Positions 47,186-58,210 are shown, numbered from the stretch's first letter. The stretch: DNA of 64,000 nt from Bacteroidia bacterium (GCA_030426665.1 JAUHYD010000006.1:62001-126000); one strand, 5' to 3'. The notes: generated by a model from the letters alone, not told the origin. Translations and numbers: made by a program.

Positions 47186-47222
47186 AAAAAGCGCACGATG
47201 TTTGTGTCAACGTACGCTTTTA
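47186..47222 (-). terminator. Terminator between the two metalloprotease genes
   Basis: On the minus strand a 12-bp stem (47211-47222 with 47186-47197, one G-U pair) with a 13-nt loop is followed by a long T-rich run. It lies 17 bases after the upstream protease gene, so the two copies are probably separate transcription units. Confidence 0.75.
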
Positions 47223-47239
47223 ATGGCATTTAATATTGT

Positions 47240-49504
47240 TTATTGAATAATAACCTGTTTAACGGTTCGTCGGCCATTGCTTGCATTTGTCAGCTGGAGA
47301 TAATATATCCCGGCAGACCAGGTGCTAACGTCAACGCTGGTGTTTCCCACAACAGATCCCTGCCAGACTTTCTGTCCTATTGCATTAATTGCAGATACGT
47401 TCATCTCGTGCTCAGTAGAGATGTTAAGCAAGTCCTTTGCAGGCACCGGGAACACATTGATTTCGTCCTGTTTCGCTACCTCGTCGACACCGTCAGGTGA
47501 GGGTGGAAGCGATGAGTTGAAGTTCACCTTGAAGATACTTGTGTTAACATTGAAAAAAACATTGTTGTGCCCCTGTACCTTTATTCTTGCGGCAAGTACA
47601 TCGGAATGAGGGTTAGGTATGGTAACACTCGCTGAGCCTGTATTGGGGAATGTTCCGACAAAGTAGCGCCAAGCTGTTCCTCCGTTATCCGACATATAAA
47701 TATCGACTTTGTCGGTACTGATAGGCGGAGCAGTAGTATTAAGTACCGTCCATGTAATGGTTTGCGTACTACCACCATCGTATACAACGCCTCCTGTGCT
47801 CTGGCTGGTGACTTTAAACCCTGACCCGGTACCGGTAGTGACGGCTTTTACCGTAATCGTTTCGTCCGGAATGGTTACACAACCCATATTGTTACGGATA
47901 TTCCGATAAATACACTTGAACTTCATTGTCCTCGCAACTGTCGGTGCTTTTTCGTAGTTAAAGTTGAGGTTGCCTACCAGTACAGAACTCATTCTTGGAA
48001 ACACTCTGGTATTGGAAGCGGCGGTCGGGTTATATGATCTGAAGATAGGGCCAACTGTTGTTGTGGCAAATGTCTTACCGAAATCCGCACTGCTAAGATC
48101 ATCTTCCTCCCATGAATACAAAATTACGGAGTCGCCCACGGAGTCGGTAGCTATGGGTGCCCCGAGCTCGAATGGGGTAAGGTAGGGTATGTTGTACAAG
48201 GTCACTGTTGCAGGGTCATATTTTACCAGCTTGTTTGAAGTTGGTGTTCTCGTGGCACAGTTGCCGGAGCCGGTAATTTTCTGAAGTATTTTCTCGATGC
48301 TGGCTCTATGGAAATACGGGTCGCTATGTGCCTGGACATTATCAGGAGAGCATATTCCTGCATAAGCCATGATAGTTGATCCACTACCGGGTTCGTATGC
48401 CATTGAAGCTACAGCATTTGTTCCTGCACAACTGCCGTTTTGATTATTGTTAAATGTGTGTTGAGAGCCAAACTGATGTCCCATTTCATGAGCCACATAG
48501 TCTACGTCAAATGCATCGCCAACAGGGTCCGGTCTGCCGGTTGTACCCTGTGCTTTTTTGGTAGTACTACAGACGCAGCCCAGAGTTGCTATACCCCCTG
48601 ACCCCGTAGAGAATACATGACCGATATCATAGTGTTCGTTACCGATAATCGAAGTGCATTGTATTTGATTAGCTGTAAGTAATCCCGGTCCGTTGTTGTT
48701 ATTAGCAAAGTATGGGTCTCCCGACGATGTAATGAAAATTAGTTGATCCGTGTTGGATACGAATTTCATGGTTAAGGAGAATTCTCGCTCATAGATGCCA
48801 TTTACTCTGTTCATGGTAGTGGTCATTTTACTGAGCACTGTCGGTTTGGTAGGTGTCGTCGGAAACGTTACTGCGTTTGCATATTGGCTGGAGCAACCGA
48901 GCGCCAGATCGTAAGTACGCAACTCATATCCGTTTATTGTTTTCAGTGCCTGGTCATGTCCATTGTCGGGAGTAGAATACTCATCGCCGGTGCTACACAT
49001 CATGCGGTTCCTTTCGTCAGCCTTCAAATCTCGCTTATAGTAGGAGATATAGTAACCATCGTGGAAGTTGTCATAAGGGTCTACAAAGCAAGTATTGTCG
49101 CCATCGTACACCATTGCATGAAAACCGTAGGCGGTGAAATCTATTTTGGCAGACGTTGTAGGATTGTCAAGAGCAGTCGCAGTAAACGTTTTTATCATCG
49201 GGTACTTATCCGCCAGAGATTGTGGCATCATAGATGTTTCCCATACGTTAAAATCTCTCATAGTGCCGTCCGGCATTGGTATCGAAATTATTTCGCCCTG
49301 TGCCGGTAATGACGATAAGTTCCACAGCTTCAATTTTAGCGGATTTTCGTCGAGCAAGTATACCCTGTATTGTTCCGGGTGAATTAGTTGCAGCTTTTGC
49401 GGCGCCTGATCATGAGTTGTTTGTGTCCAAATGCCCGATGCTTTTGCCGTGCAGGTAGACATTAAACCGGAGCAAAGCACCAGTCCCAGAAGAAAATTAT
49501 TCAT
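47240..49504 (-). CDS. Secreted reprolysin-like zinc metalloprotease with T9SS sorting domain, copy B
   Basis: The 754-residue paralogue of the neighbouring protease has a signal peptide ('LLGLVLCSGLMSTCTAKA') and the zinc motif 'HEMGHQFGSQHTFN' near residue 335 with all ligands. The same downstream 'GSGSTIMAYAGICSPDN' block follows, and a C-terminal T9SS tail ('VFPVPAKDLLNISTEHEM' to 'GIYYLQLTNASNGRRTVKQV'). Conservation between the copies is strongest around the active site. It should be exported through SprA and cleave proteins outside the cell. Regulation is not visible. Confidence 0.88.
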   Translation of the reverse strand: MNNFLLGLVLCSGLMSTCTAKASGIWTQTTHDQAPQKLQLIHPEQYRVYLLDENPLKLKLWNLSSLPAQGEIISIPMPDGTMRDFNVWETSMMPQSLADKYPMIKTFTATALDNPTTSAKIDFTAYGFHAMVYDGDNTCFVDPYDNFHDGYYISYYKRDLKADERNRMMCSTGDEYSTPDNGHDQALKTINGYELRTYDLALGCSSQYANAVTFPTTPTKPTVLSKMTTTMNRVNGIYEREFSLTMKFVSNTDQLIFITSSGDPYFANNNNGPGLLTANQIQCTSIIGNEHYDIGHVFSTGSGGIATLGCVCSTTKKAQGTTGRPDPVGDAFDVDYVAHEMGHQFGSQHTFNNNQNGSCAGTNAVASMAYEPGSGSTIMAYAGICSPDNVQAHSDPYFHRASIEKILQKITGSGNCATRTPTSNKLVKYDPATVTLYNIPYLTPFELGAPIATDSVGDSVILYSWEEDDLSSADFGKTFATTTVGPIFRSYNPTAASNTRVFPRMSSVLVGNLNFNYEKAPTVARTMKFKCIYRNIRNNMGCVTIPDETITVKAVTTGTGSGFKVTSQSTGGVVYDGGSTQTITWTVLNTTAPPISTDKVDIYMSDNGGTAWRYFVGTFPNTGSASVTIPNPHSDVLAARIKVQGHNNVFFNVNTSIFKVNFNSSLPPSPDGVDEVAKQDEINVFPVPAKDLLNISTEHEMNVSAINAIGQKVWQGSVVGNTSVDVSTWSAGIYYLQLTNASNGRRTVKQVIIQ

Positions 49505-49640
49505 TATTTGTTTTTTGAATTAGAAATTAGCAACGTCAGGTAAATTTCTCATAACTGTATGATAACAACAAATAAATTTACGAATTTTACCGCAAATAGC
49601 ATGCCAGTAGTATTCAACACTAATTTACGCATCAATTTGT

Positions 49641-50090
49641 ATGGTTGTTTTTAATCAAGTTTATGATAAAAGTCAGTTAAGTGCAGCCGCTGCCGCTTTT
49701 TGGGACGTAGCAAAAGACCATCGGGTTATTACATTTAGTGGCGAAATGGGTGCCGGGAAAACAACCTTTATTGGGGAGTTGTGCAGATTGCTCAAAGTGG
49801 AAGACCATGTCAGCAGCCCGACATTTGCATTAGTTAACGAGTATGAACTAAGCTTTGAGGGTAAATTATTTCCGCTTTATCATATTGACTGGTATCGTCT
49901 AAAGAACGCCGGTGAAGCGGTTGAGGCCGGCATGGAAGACTATCTGACGGATGCTGTAGGGGGTGCCGCATATTGTCTTATTGAATGGCCCGAAAGGGCA
50001 TTGGAGTTACTTCCTCCTTCATACTTGCATGTACAAATAAATTTGGTTGATACCGAAACTCGGGAGATGGTTGTTTCCCTTATAAGTTAA
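49641..50090 (+). CDS. tsaE: tRNA threonylcarbamoyladenosine biosynthesis ATPase TsaE
   Basis: The 149-residue P-loop protein has Walker A 'FSGEMGAGKTTFI' (GxxxxGKT, residues ~34-41). The family blocks 'VSSPTFALVNEYE' and 'YHIDWYRLKNAGEAVEAGMEDYL', with 'IEWPERALELLP', follow. TsaE works with TsaB and TsaD to make t6A37 in tRNAs decoding ANN codons. Neither partner is in this window. Length and motifs are normal. Confidence 0.95.
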   Translation: MVVFNQVYDKSQLSAAAAAFWDVAKDHRVITFSGEMGAGKTTFIGELCRLLKVEDHVSSPTFALVNEYELSFEGKLFPLYHIDWYRLKNAGEAVEAGMEDYLTDAVGGAAYCLIEWPERALELLPPSYLHVQINLVDTETREMVVSLIS

Positions 50091-50198
50091 GGGAATCTAT
50101 TCCGCTTGTAGGTTTAACACAGCTTGTTGTTTTCCATACATAATTTGGGGTTCCATTCGGCAATTTTTCCTTACTTTCACCGCCCGAAGACTGTATTT

Positions 50199-50870
50199 AT
50201 GCAAGATATTATTGAGATTTTTAAGACGCTGCTTGCGGACCCTGAAAGTTTGATGACCTGGATAATGGACCATGGCGGATTGTATCTGGTCATGTTTATC
50301 ATTTTTGCTGAGACCGGGCTTTTTGTTGGTTTTTTTCTTCCCGGAGACTCCTTATTGTTTGTTACCGGTATTGCAATAGCAAATTCTACCTCTCATACTC
50401 CGTTTGATAGCGTTGGGCTCAACCTGGTTTATTGGATAACACTGATAACAATTGGCGGGGTATTGGGCAACGTTGTAGGGTATTGGTTCGGCAAGAAGTC
50501 GGGCGATCTGCTGATGAAAAGAAAAGATTCGTTGTTGTTTAAGAAAAAACATTTAGTTCAGGCGCATGAATTTTATGAGAAAAAAGGAGCGATGGCTATT
50601 TCATTAGCTCGCTTCTTGCCCATTGTCCGGACATTTGCTCCCATAGTTGCAGGCATGGCCACTATGGATTATAAAAAGTTCTTCCGGTACAATGTCATAG
50701 GCTGTGTGGCATGGGTCGTTAGTATGACGATGGCTGGCTATTTGCTTGGCGAGGTTCCTTGGGTGAAACACAATCTGGAGAAAATTGTAATTGGTCTTAT
50801 TCTTGTCACAACCGGACCTGTATTGTTCAAGATGTTTTTTGGAAAAAAGAAGCAGACACCGGCTACTTAG
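50199..50870 (+). CDS. DedA-family inner-membrane protein
   Basis: From the ATG at 50199 the protein has 223 residues. It opens with 'MQDIIEIFKTLLADPESLM', and 'FAETGLFVGFFLPGDSLLF' is the DedA signature reentrant motif near residue 33. Further blocks 'GNVVGYWFGKKSGD' and 'FARFLPIVRTFAPIVAGMATM'-like sequence (as ARFLPIVRTFAPIVAG) match the family. DedA proteins affect membrane lipid flipping and envelope stress tolerance. A longer frame from 50124 adds 25 residues unlike the family, and a promoter-like TACTTTCA at 50172-50179 lies inside that extension. Confidence 0.9.
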   Translation: MQDIIEIFKTLLADPESLMTWIMDHGGLYLVMFIIFAETGLFVGFFLPGDSLLFVTGIAIANSTSHTPFDSVGLNLVYWITLITIGGVLGNVVGYWFGKKSGDLLMKRKDSLLFKKKHLVQAHEFYEKKGAMAISLARFLPIVRTFAPIVAGMATMDYKKFFRYNVIGCVAWVVSMTMAGYLLGEVPWVKHNLEKIVIGLILVTTGPVLFKMFFGKKKQTPAT

Positions 50871-50921
50871 TCCTTGTTTGTTCTTTGTGCAGTTTGCCGG
50901 TAATTTAATGGAGGTTATTGC

Positions 50922-52214
50922 ATGACACAGCAAGCAAAAGCAGGTCTTTTCAGTATTCCGGTTATTGTAGCCGCACTTGGTTATTTCGTAGATATTTATG
51001 ATTTGCTATTGTTCAGCATTATCAGGCTGAAGAGCTTGCGAGGGCTTGGGCTTTCTGAGGCTATGTGCGACACCGAAGGTAAGTTCATCATCGGCATTCA
51101 GATGTACGGGCTGCTGCTCGGCGGTATTCTTTGGGGTGTACTCGGAGATAAGAAGGGCCGGTTGAGTGTGTTGTTCGGTTCTATAGTTTTGTACTCTGTC
51201 GCAAATATTGCCAATGGTTTTGCGCAAACGGTTAATCAATATGCTTTAGCTCGTTTTATTGCCGGGATTGGTCTCGCCGGTGAATTGGGTGCCGGAATAA
51301 CACTTGTAAGCGAGTTGGTTTCTAAAGAAAACAGAGGGAAAGCGACATCCATAGTAGCGGGCATCGGACTCTTGGGAGCTGTGGCCGCTTATTTTGTTGC
51401 CCATTCCTTCGACTGGCTGGCAGCCCCTGACGGCTCTGCAGTGGGTAGGTGGGCCGCAGATATTGTCGCGACGTCTTACGATTGGCGTATTTGTTATTTT
51501 ATCGGAGGTGGTTTGGGGCTACTGCTGCTCTTGTTACGGGTTAGTGTATTTGAATCCGGGATGTATAAATCCATGAAAAGCTCAACAGCACAGAAAGGTA
51601 ACTTCCTGATGTTTTTTACAAACGCCAAACGGTTTAAAAAGTACTTCCTCGCAATATTGGTAGGGCTTCCTACATGGTACGTAATAGGTGTGCTCATCAC
51701 ATTTTCAAAGGAGTTCGGCGAGCGGTTTGGTTTTGCTGACCCGGTTGACCCGGGAAAGGGTGTCATGCTTGCTTACGTTGCAATTTCGATTGGTGATTTT
51801 CTGATAGGGTTTGTAAGTCATTGGTTGCGTAGTCGAAAGAAGGCGCTTTATATTTTTTATGCCATCACAATCATAAGTATCGTTCTATTCTTCATGCAAG
51901 AAGGAGGGACGGCCAATGGTATGTACGCTGTTTGTGTACTCATGGGTTTTGCGACCGGCTTTTGGGCGATGTTTGTCACGATGGCAGCCGAACATTTTGG
52001 TACTAATCTACGGGCAACGGCTGCTACTACTATTCCTAATATGGTCCGTGGTTCATTACCGCTGATTCTGTTGCTTTTCAATAAACTTCAACCGTCTTTC
52101 AGCTATCTGAATGCGGCTGCCATTACGGGTGTGGTGGTGATGGCTGTAAGTCTTGCAGCCGTGATACTTACAGAAGAAACATTCGGCAAGGATCTTGACT
52201 TTATGGAGGATTAG
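50922..52214 (+). CDS. MFS transporter (metabolite:proton symporter type)
   Basis: The 430-residue protein has about twelve membrane helices. It carries the MFS loop 2-3 motif as 'GGILWGVLGDKKGRLSVL' and a sugar-porter-like 'RFIAGIGLAGELGAGITLVSEL'. This resembles metabolite/sugar:H+ symporters of the MHS group. The substrate is uncertain. An insertion with polar sequence between helices 5 and 6 ('WLAAPDGSAVGRWAADIVA') is longer than usual. The gene follows the DedA gene at 51 bases. Confidence 0.88.
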   Translation: MTQQAKAGLFSIPVIVAALGYFVDIYDLLLFSIIRLKSLRGLGLSEAMCDTEGKFIIGIQMYGLLLGGILWGVLGDKKGRLSVLFGSIVLYSVANIANGFAQTVNQYALARFIAGIGLAGELGAGITLVSELVSKENRGKATSIVAGIGLLGAVAAYFVAHSFDWLAAPDGSAVGRWAADIVATSYDWRICYFIGGGLGLLLLLLRVSVFESGMYKSMKSSTAQKGNFLMFFTNAKRFKKYFLAILVGLPTWYVIGVLITFSKEFGERFGFADPVDPGKGVMLAYVAISIGDFLIGFVSHWLRSRKKALYIFYAITIISIVLFFMQEGGTANGMYAVCVLMGFATGFWAMFVTMAAEHFGTNLRATAATTIPNMVRGSLPLILLLFNKLQPSFSYLNAAAITGVVVMAVSLAAVILTEETFGKDLDFMED

Positions 52215-52235
52215 GTTTGACTCCAGTAATGTTTA

Positions 52236-55200
52236 TTATTCTGGATTTTCTGCTGCCTGTAGTTCTGCCTGCATTTGTTTTTCTTTTAATTTTCTGGCAT
52301 ATTGGTTGCCTCTGAAAAACTCGCCGAGCGTATTAAATGACTTACGCCAGCTGATACCCATTCCGCTACGTTGAATGTTTCGGTCGATAGTGAGGTCATA
52401 GTCACTGGTGTGGAATGCATTTAGCCTTAGACCACTGTTGTGGGACAGTAGGTACTGCATTCTGAAGTCACCCGCAACGTTGAAGTTAGTTGCGGCGCTG
52501 GTGGTAGCAGGTTTGCCCCAGTCCGACGTGCTGCCGACGGAGACAAGTAGCCGGTCATCAAAATAGTTTTTCGTAATCCCTAGCTTTAATTGACTTCTGT
52601 TGATATTGCCAACGGTACTTTGGTCGGAATAATTGTAGTTGGTGTACTTTAAGGCGACATTTAAATTTCTGTCACCAATAATTTTATTGACCATGTTCGT
52701 GAGGCCTTTTGACAGCGTTCCGGATATTATCTGGCTAACGTTGTTGATAGCACCTGATTTTACCGCAGCAGTCCCGATGCCGTCTGGTGTGATAAATGCA
52801 CCAACCAACAGCAGTGCCGCTACCTGGTCAAATTTTTGTCGATCATTATTGTTTATCAGCATTAATTTTCTTTGCGCCATAGACCCCTGAGATTGTTTGT
52901 TTTCGAGGTCTATGTCGAAAGTTAACTTGGAACTGTAAATCGGGCCGTTCATGTGGAGTATCACATTGACCTGTTGGGCAGTTTGTGCATCTCTCATTTC
53001 TGCCTGGCTGATGATAGTTTTGTCGCTCTCGGTCAACAGGTCATACAGTCTGGCTTTCGTCGAATATGTTGCATTTACAGCTAGATTGGTCTCGGCAAAC
53101 GGACCGTTAAAACTGATTGTACTTCCGGAGTTAAGCTTGAATTGTCTGCGGATTTTTACCTGTTGAAATGTCAGTGTGTAGGTTCCCTGATCTATGGTGT
53201 ATAGCCCGGTAATCCTGATGTCATTGTCGGGTGGAACTTCCATTTGAATATTACCTGTGCCGGTTGCAACAATTTCGTCATCCGTATTCGGGTCAAGCAC
53301 AATATGTATTTCTGCAAGCTTATTGAGGTTAGCGTCCAGATCTATCGACAACCTATCCTTATTGTGACGCTTTTGTTTTTCCTGAACGCTACCGTAGTTC
53401 TTAAATGATACATAGCTGTAGCCGCCCACATACCCTCCGCTAATTATCGGAATATATATGGTCGACTTTGCTGCCGGGGCTCCGTTATATAGTTGTAGCC
53501 GTACGTTATCAAACGCACCTTTTATAGTAAACGAATCGACACTGGCAATCATCTTGCCATAAAAAAGGTCGTTGTCTGTTTTATTGAGGTTCATTACCTC
53601 AAACATCGGAGATGTGAGTTTCAGGTGCATCCGCATCCTATTGAAAAGGTTGTGCGAGAAGTGTCCCGAAAGGATTGCTTCATTTTTGTATCGGTCAAGC
53701 ACAGTAACCTTTCCGAGCTCTATTCTTTTGTTGTTAATGCTAACGTCGGCAAATGGGATTGTATAGTTGCAGCCCATATAGTCGAGCTTCAGCGCCGCAT
53801 TTTTTAATGATAGTCTTCCGTCAATAACAGGGTTTTCATCTGTTCCCCATACTTCTACGCTGCCATTAACAGACCCCGCAAGGTTGCTCATAAGTCCCGT
53901 CAAAAACGGTGACGCCCAGGATACACGAGCGTCATGGAATGATACCGACCCTTTCAACCTATGTCTGGTTGCAGAATCGAGAGAAACCACTCCTGTGATT
54001 ATCACCGAAGACTTATCTCGATATATACCCGTTTGCGGTGAAATTTTGACTTGCTTGTTCGCTTCGTTGTACGTGCCCGAAATGTAAATTGACCCGATAG
54101 TATCTTTCCCCAGCTTTACTTCAGATGCACGTAGTTTGGTGTCAATATTCAGGTTGTTGAATAGATCGGTAATGACAATATTTCCATTAATTCGTCCATC
54201 GGCCTGGTAGTCAGCGAACCCAAGCCAATCGCCTAATTGTGCTATGTCCAGGTTTTCGGTATGTATAGTTATCGGCCGGCCATTTTCCTCATTTGTTTTG
54301 GCTGTAACACGTTGCAGGCCAGATTTTATTGTCAGGCCATTAGCGTATAGGTAATCCTTGCTGAAAACTATTTTGCTGCCGCCTAGTATATTCCATTTTG
54401 CTTTATTTAGATAGAATTCTGATGGTAGTATTGATAGTCTGAGTGTGTCATTATGGGCAACTATTTCTCCATTAAGAGATATCGAACTATTCTTGTCAGG
54501 GGACATGGTTGCCAACACAAACGTTACTGTGTCATTACCTACTGTGGTCGTCAGGCTCATTGCCCCCTTTAGCAGGCTGTCGCCAATGGCTATTCTTCCG
54601 ACGGTTGTGTTTAGTGCCAATGAATTGAAATCCCCTTCCCCCGAAATGGAAATGTCGCTCATGTGTATGTTTCCTATGCTGCCATATGGTACATCCGTAG
54701 TTAGCGATAGCTTCTGCGTAGAAGTATTAAGCTTGCCGGAAAGCGTGGAGTTATCAAATCCCCGGATTTCAGGAATTGAAACGGCAAAGATGCTGTCTAC
54801 CTGAGCTGTAACTATTCTGAAAGAGATATTCTGGTCAGGCGCATATTTCTTTGGCGCATTAATATAGTTTGGTATGTAGCCAGATAGGTAATATTGTACC
54901 GATGCCGGTAAGTTGGTTAGTTGATAGCTGCCGGTAATGTCAGCAACGAACGCATCGCTCCTTAAATTGAGTACTCTGTATGTACTGTCACCGATAGATT
55001 GGACAAAAATAGAATCAATTGCCAGCTTATGGGCATTCCTTTGGAGGTCGATGTTTGATAGCTTGCCGAATCCGGTAAAGTTATCAATGGTGCTGCCGGT
55101 CCAGTTTAAATCGAAGTCAGCTGAAGCCGTTATGTTTTCCGGGGTTAATAGCAACGCTCTGAAGTCTGCAGCGAGCAAGTGTGCAGTTGCATCTATCTTT

Positions 55201-57054
55201 AGTTGCTTGCCGCCATAGTTGAGTCGGCCGTCAAAAGTTAATGCCAGATTCGGGTCGTCAACTATCAGGTTTCCGTCAAATTGTTTTTTTGCAAGGGTGC
55301 CGTGTGTGCTGATGTTATGGTATTTGTAACCATTTATGCCTATTTCGTTGATAGTCCCCGATAAACGAAGTCGGGCAAAGTCAGCATTAAATGATTCGCC
55401 TTCTATGTGTTCGTTCATAGTGAGAGTGCTGATAATCGGTTGTTTCAGAATTTGCCCGATATTGAAACTGTCCGTTACTACCTTGCCTGAGTATTTTGCC
55501 GAGTCAGAAACAAACCCCGGGATAGACATATGCAACGTAGTGGTTATGTTGCCAAGGTTTGACTTGAATTTTCCGTCTACGTTGAAGTTTTCTATATAAC
55601 CTTCATAACACCCCGAAAAAGATAAAAAGCGGAGACTGTCTACATTGACGTTCGGGTTGTCAGAAAGATAGGGTGCATACTTCAATATACCCTTGCCGGT
55701 CGTTTGAAGAGAGCCCTCGGTGTAGGAAATTAGTGTTGTGTATATATCTGGTAGCCCTGTCATTGACAGATGGCCGGATAAAGACGAGATGCCGTCCGAA
55801 ATGGAAAGGTTGCCGGCATACAAATTTGAGACACAACCACCGCCCCTGCCACTTACCGTCAGCCGTAAGGGGGGGAGATTGTTAAGTTCTGGTGCAAAGA
55901 ACATAACATCTCTTTTATCAACAATGGCATTATTGAAATGACCTTCCATTACTACGCTGTCAATGTAGTTATTAAAGTCAGGGAAGTGTTTGTACCGCAT
56001 CGCATAGTAATCGTGAAGTATACTATGGTTGGTTTCAAGGTATAGTTCATCACAAATAGAAGCAATGGGGGATACCGTCACCTTACTCCGCATTTTTTTG
56101 ATGGCAAGGCCACAGCGTTCTGTGGCAGAAAGCTGTTCAATGCGTCCATTAATGGTGTCGCCTACAATAAAGATGTCCTTTGCGTGGAGATTAATAGAAG
56201 TAACGTCGAGGTGATTTTCGTCAAACAAGCCCGGTTCGGGTGTTTTTTCGTCACCTTTAAGTTTGAAGTGACATTCGTCCAGGTGGATATTGCTGATTTT
56301 TACCTGCCAGTTGTCGGTGTTGAACGGAGTTGTATCGAATGCAATATGTTTAGGGCGTAGGTGTTTGGGCCTGCCACCCGTATATTCATTGATATACACC
56401 AACGAATTTTTGGCATCAATATCGCCGATATCAATCATCTTGCTTTTGAAACTGATGTCGTTTGCGTCGACAGACATATACCCGATATCATAGTGCATGT
56501 CTTCGCCTATCCATGCATCGTCCATATGTATTCGAACGTTCTGTAGTTCCACTTTTTCCAGATCAAAAGTGACGGGCTTACTGTTGCTGTTGTCTTTTTT
56601 AGAGGGAGCCGCAAACGCTTCCGCTATAAAGTCATAGTTCCATGTGGCTGAGTCTGACTTTCGGCTTAGGTTTACACGTGTGTTGCTTAATCCAATGTAG
56701 TGGATTACCGGGGTTTCTTTAAATATAAACCAGTCGGTTATTCTTACCTGCAACTCGCCGGCATAGAGCAAAGTGTCATGAGATTGATCTTCGATATATA
56801 CTTCCTGAACAAGCAGACTGTTTAGAAGGCCTACACGCACATGCCCCACTGCTACTTCGGTGTGCAGTTTTTCCGACATTATGCCAGCAGCCTTTTTCGC
56901 CAGATAAGACTGAACGGGAGTATAGTTGATGAGTGCTACTGCTGCCAGTAAAATCAGCAATAACGCAGCTCCTATGTATCCAAATATTTTTAAGGCGCGC
57001 TTCAGGGAAGTTTTTTGAGATGTTTCGAATTTTTACAAAAATACCTCCATTCAT
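52236..57054 (-). CDS. TamB-type translocation and assembly protein, with apparent frameshift near start
   Basis: The uninterrupted frame runs from 56960 (TTG, 1574 residues). It has a TM segment followed by very long beta-rich repeats and the conserved C-terminal DUF490/TamB domain ('AALLLVGAFITPDG' and 'SVGSTSDWGKPATTSA', ending near the strand-rich 'MGISWRKSFNTLGEFFRG'). The natural start seems to be ATG 57054. Translating from it and removing one base in the six-T run at 57011-57016 yields 'NISKTSLKRALKIFGYIGAALL', a normal TamB N-terminus, and about 1605 residues. TamB proteins span the periplasm and help outer-membrane protein or lipid delivery. The usual TamA-like partner is not in the window. 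Confidence 0.88.
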
Positions 57055-57242
57055 CCTTAATTGCTAAGAATAAAGTGTTAAACATTTTTTTAAAGTAATG
57101 GCAGTATTTGATAATAGTCGATTACGAGGCATACAATAACTTTCGGCCTCTAGGAGACGACTGAAAAGCATTAACATAAAATTTTCGCGCAAATGCAATA
57201 ATGTATCCAATCTATACGTTTTTACAAAAAACTACTTCATAG

Positions 57243-57431
57243 ATGCACAAAACTTTACACGACAAACTTACTGATAAACAATCCTTTAACTCCGCTCCCG
57301 GCATAGTTAAAGATGATATTTTTGCTACGCTGCGGCAGGAACGAAGAATTTTAGATGCTTTGGCAAAGGATGTGCTACAGCCAAGACCTGAGGCAGTAGC
57401 AAATATATTACGGTTGGCTAAGAACATATAG
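57243..57431 (+). CDS. Small hypothetical protein (62 residues)
   Basis: This short frame lies in the 400-base divergent gap after TamB. It has 'LHDKLTDKQSFNSAP', a helix 'IFATLRQERRILDALAKD' and 'LQPRPEAVANILRLAKNI'. The composition is charged and helical, with no signal or membrane segment. A TACGTTTT sequence at 57215-57222 (7 of 8 to TAnnTTTG) lies 20 bases before the ATG. The gene is likely real by these features, but its family and function are not known. Confidence 0.5.
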   Translation: MHKTLHDKLTDKQSFNSAPGIVKDDIFATLRQERRILDALAKDVLQPRPEAVANILRLAKNI

Positions 57432-57454
57432 TCGGGGCTAATCGCATAATTTCG

Positions 57455-58210
57455 TTATTGATGGCCAAACAAGGCTATTGTGTATCCAAGCAGACTCGTG
57501 TCTCCATATTGTCCGTGTCCCGGAATCACATACTTGGCGTTTGGGAAAAAGTCTTTGACTTTTCGAACCGTCGCTGACCATTCCTCGGTATTTGCATCGG
57601 CAAGGTTGCCCTTACCCGCTTTCTTTGCCTTTATCAGGCATCCGCCGAATAGTAGCTTTTCTGATGGGATGTAGCTGACAATGTTGTCTTTTGTATGCCC
57701 TTCACCAAAATACATGTTGGTTACTTTGCCGTCGCCGACATTCAGTGTCAGTTGCCTTTCGAACGCATTTTGTGGCACTACAGGGTTGTTGACCGAGTCT
57801 TCTCTTGCTAGAGCACAGGTCAGCTCAGATGCATAAGACGGTATGTTTTTCGAGTGAAATGCAGCTAATCCACCGAGGCAATCATCATGAAAGTGATTGA
57901 TTACCACATGTTTAACTTTCACGTTTTTCTTATTTTCAATCCAGGCAATCAGTTCGGCAGATACAGAGTCGGAAACTGGCGTATCAAAAACTATGGCTTC
58001 TTTATCGTTGATATAAACCAGCCCGTTGCAGGGGAATTTTCCCCACTTTTCGGTCACAAGAAATGAGCGATGGAGAAAGGTGTTTTTTGATATTCTTTCG
58101 ATTTCGAGCGTACTTGATATATAAGTTACCTTTTGTTGTTTTCGGAGCAACAAGCACCCCGAAGTAAGTGACGTTATCAATATGAATATAAGTATGTATG
58201 CGTGTCTCAT
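57455..58210 (-). CDS. Subclass B1 metallo-beta-lactamase homologue
   Basis: From the ATG at 58210 the protein has 251 residues and an N-terminal signal with a possible lipobox ('TSLTSGC', Cys 19). All zinc ligands of class B1 are present: H106, H108 and D110 in 'NHFHDDCLGG', H172 in 'GEGHTKDN', C191 in 'FGGCLIK' and H232 in 'PGHGQYGD'. The sequence around C191 ('GGCLIKAKKAGKGNLADANT') matches known B1 enzymes closely. Such enzymes hydrolyse beta-lactams including carbapenems, but related folds have other substrates, so activity here is predicted, not shown. The gene is probably intrinsic to this chromosome; no mobile element is adjacent. A GTG start at 58228 is less likely. Confidence 0.85.
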   Translation of the reverse strand: MRHAYILIFILITSLTSGCLLLRKQQKVTYISSTLEIERISKNTFLHRSFLVTEKWGKFPCNGLVYINDKEAIVFDTPVSDSVSAELIAWIENKKNVKVKHVVINHFHDDCLGGLAAFHSKNIPSYASELTCALAREDSVNNPVVPQNAFERQLTLNVGDGKVTNMYFGEGHTKDNIVSYIPSEKLLFGGCLIKAKKAGKGNLADANTEEWSATVRKVKDFFPNAKYVIPGHGQYGDTSLLGYTIALFGHQ

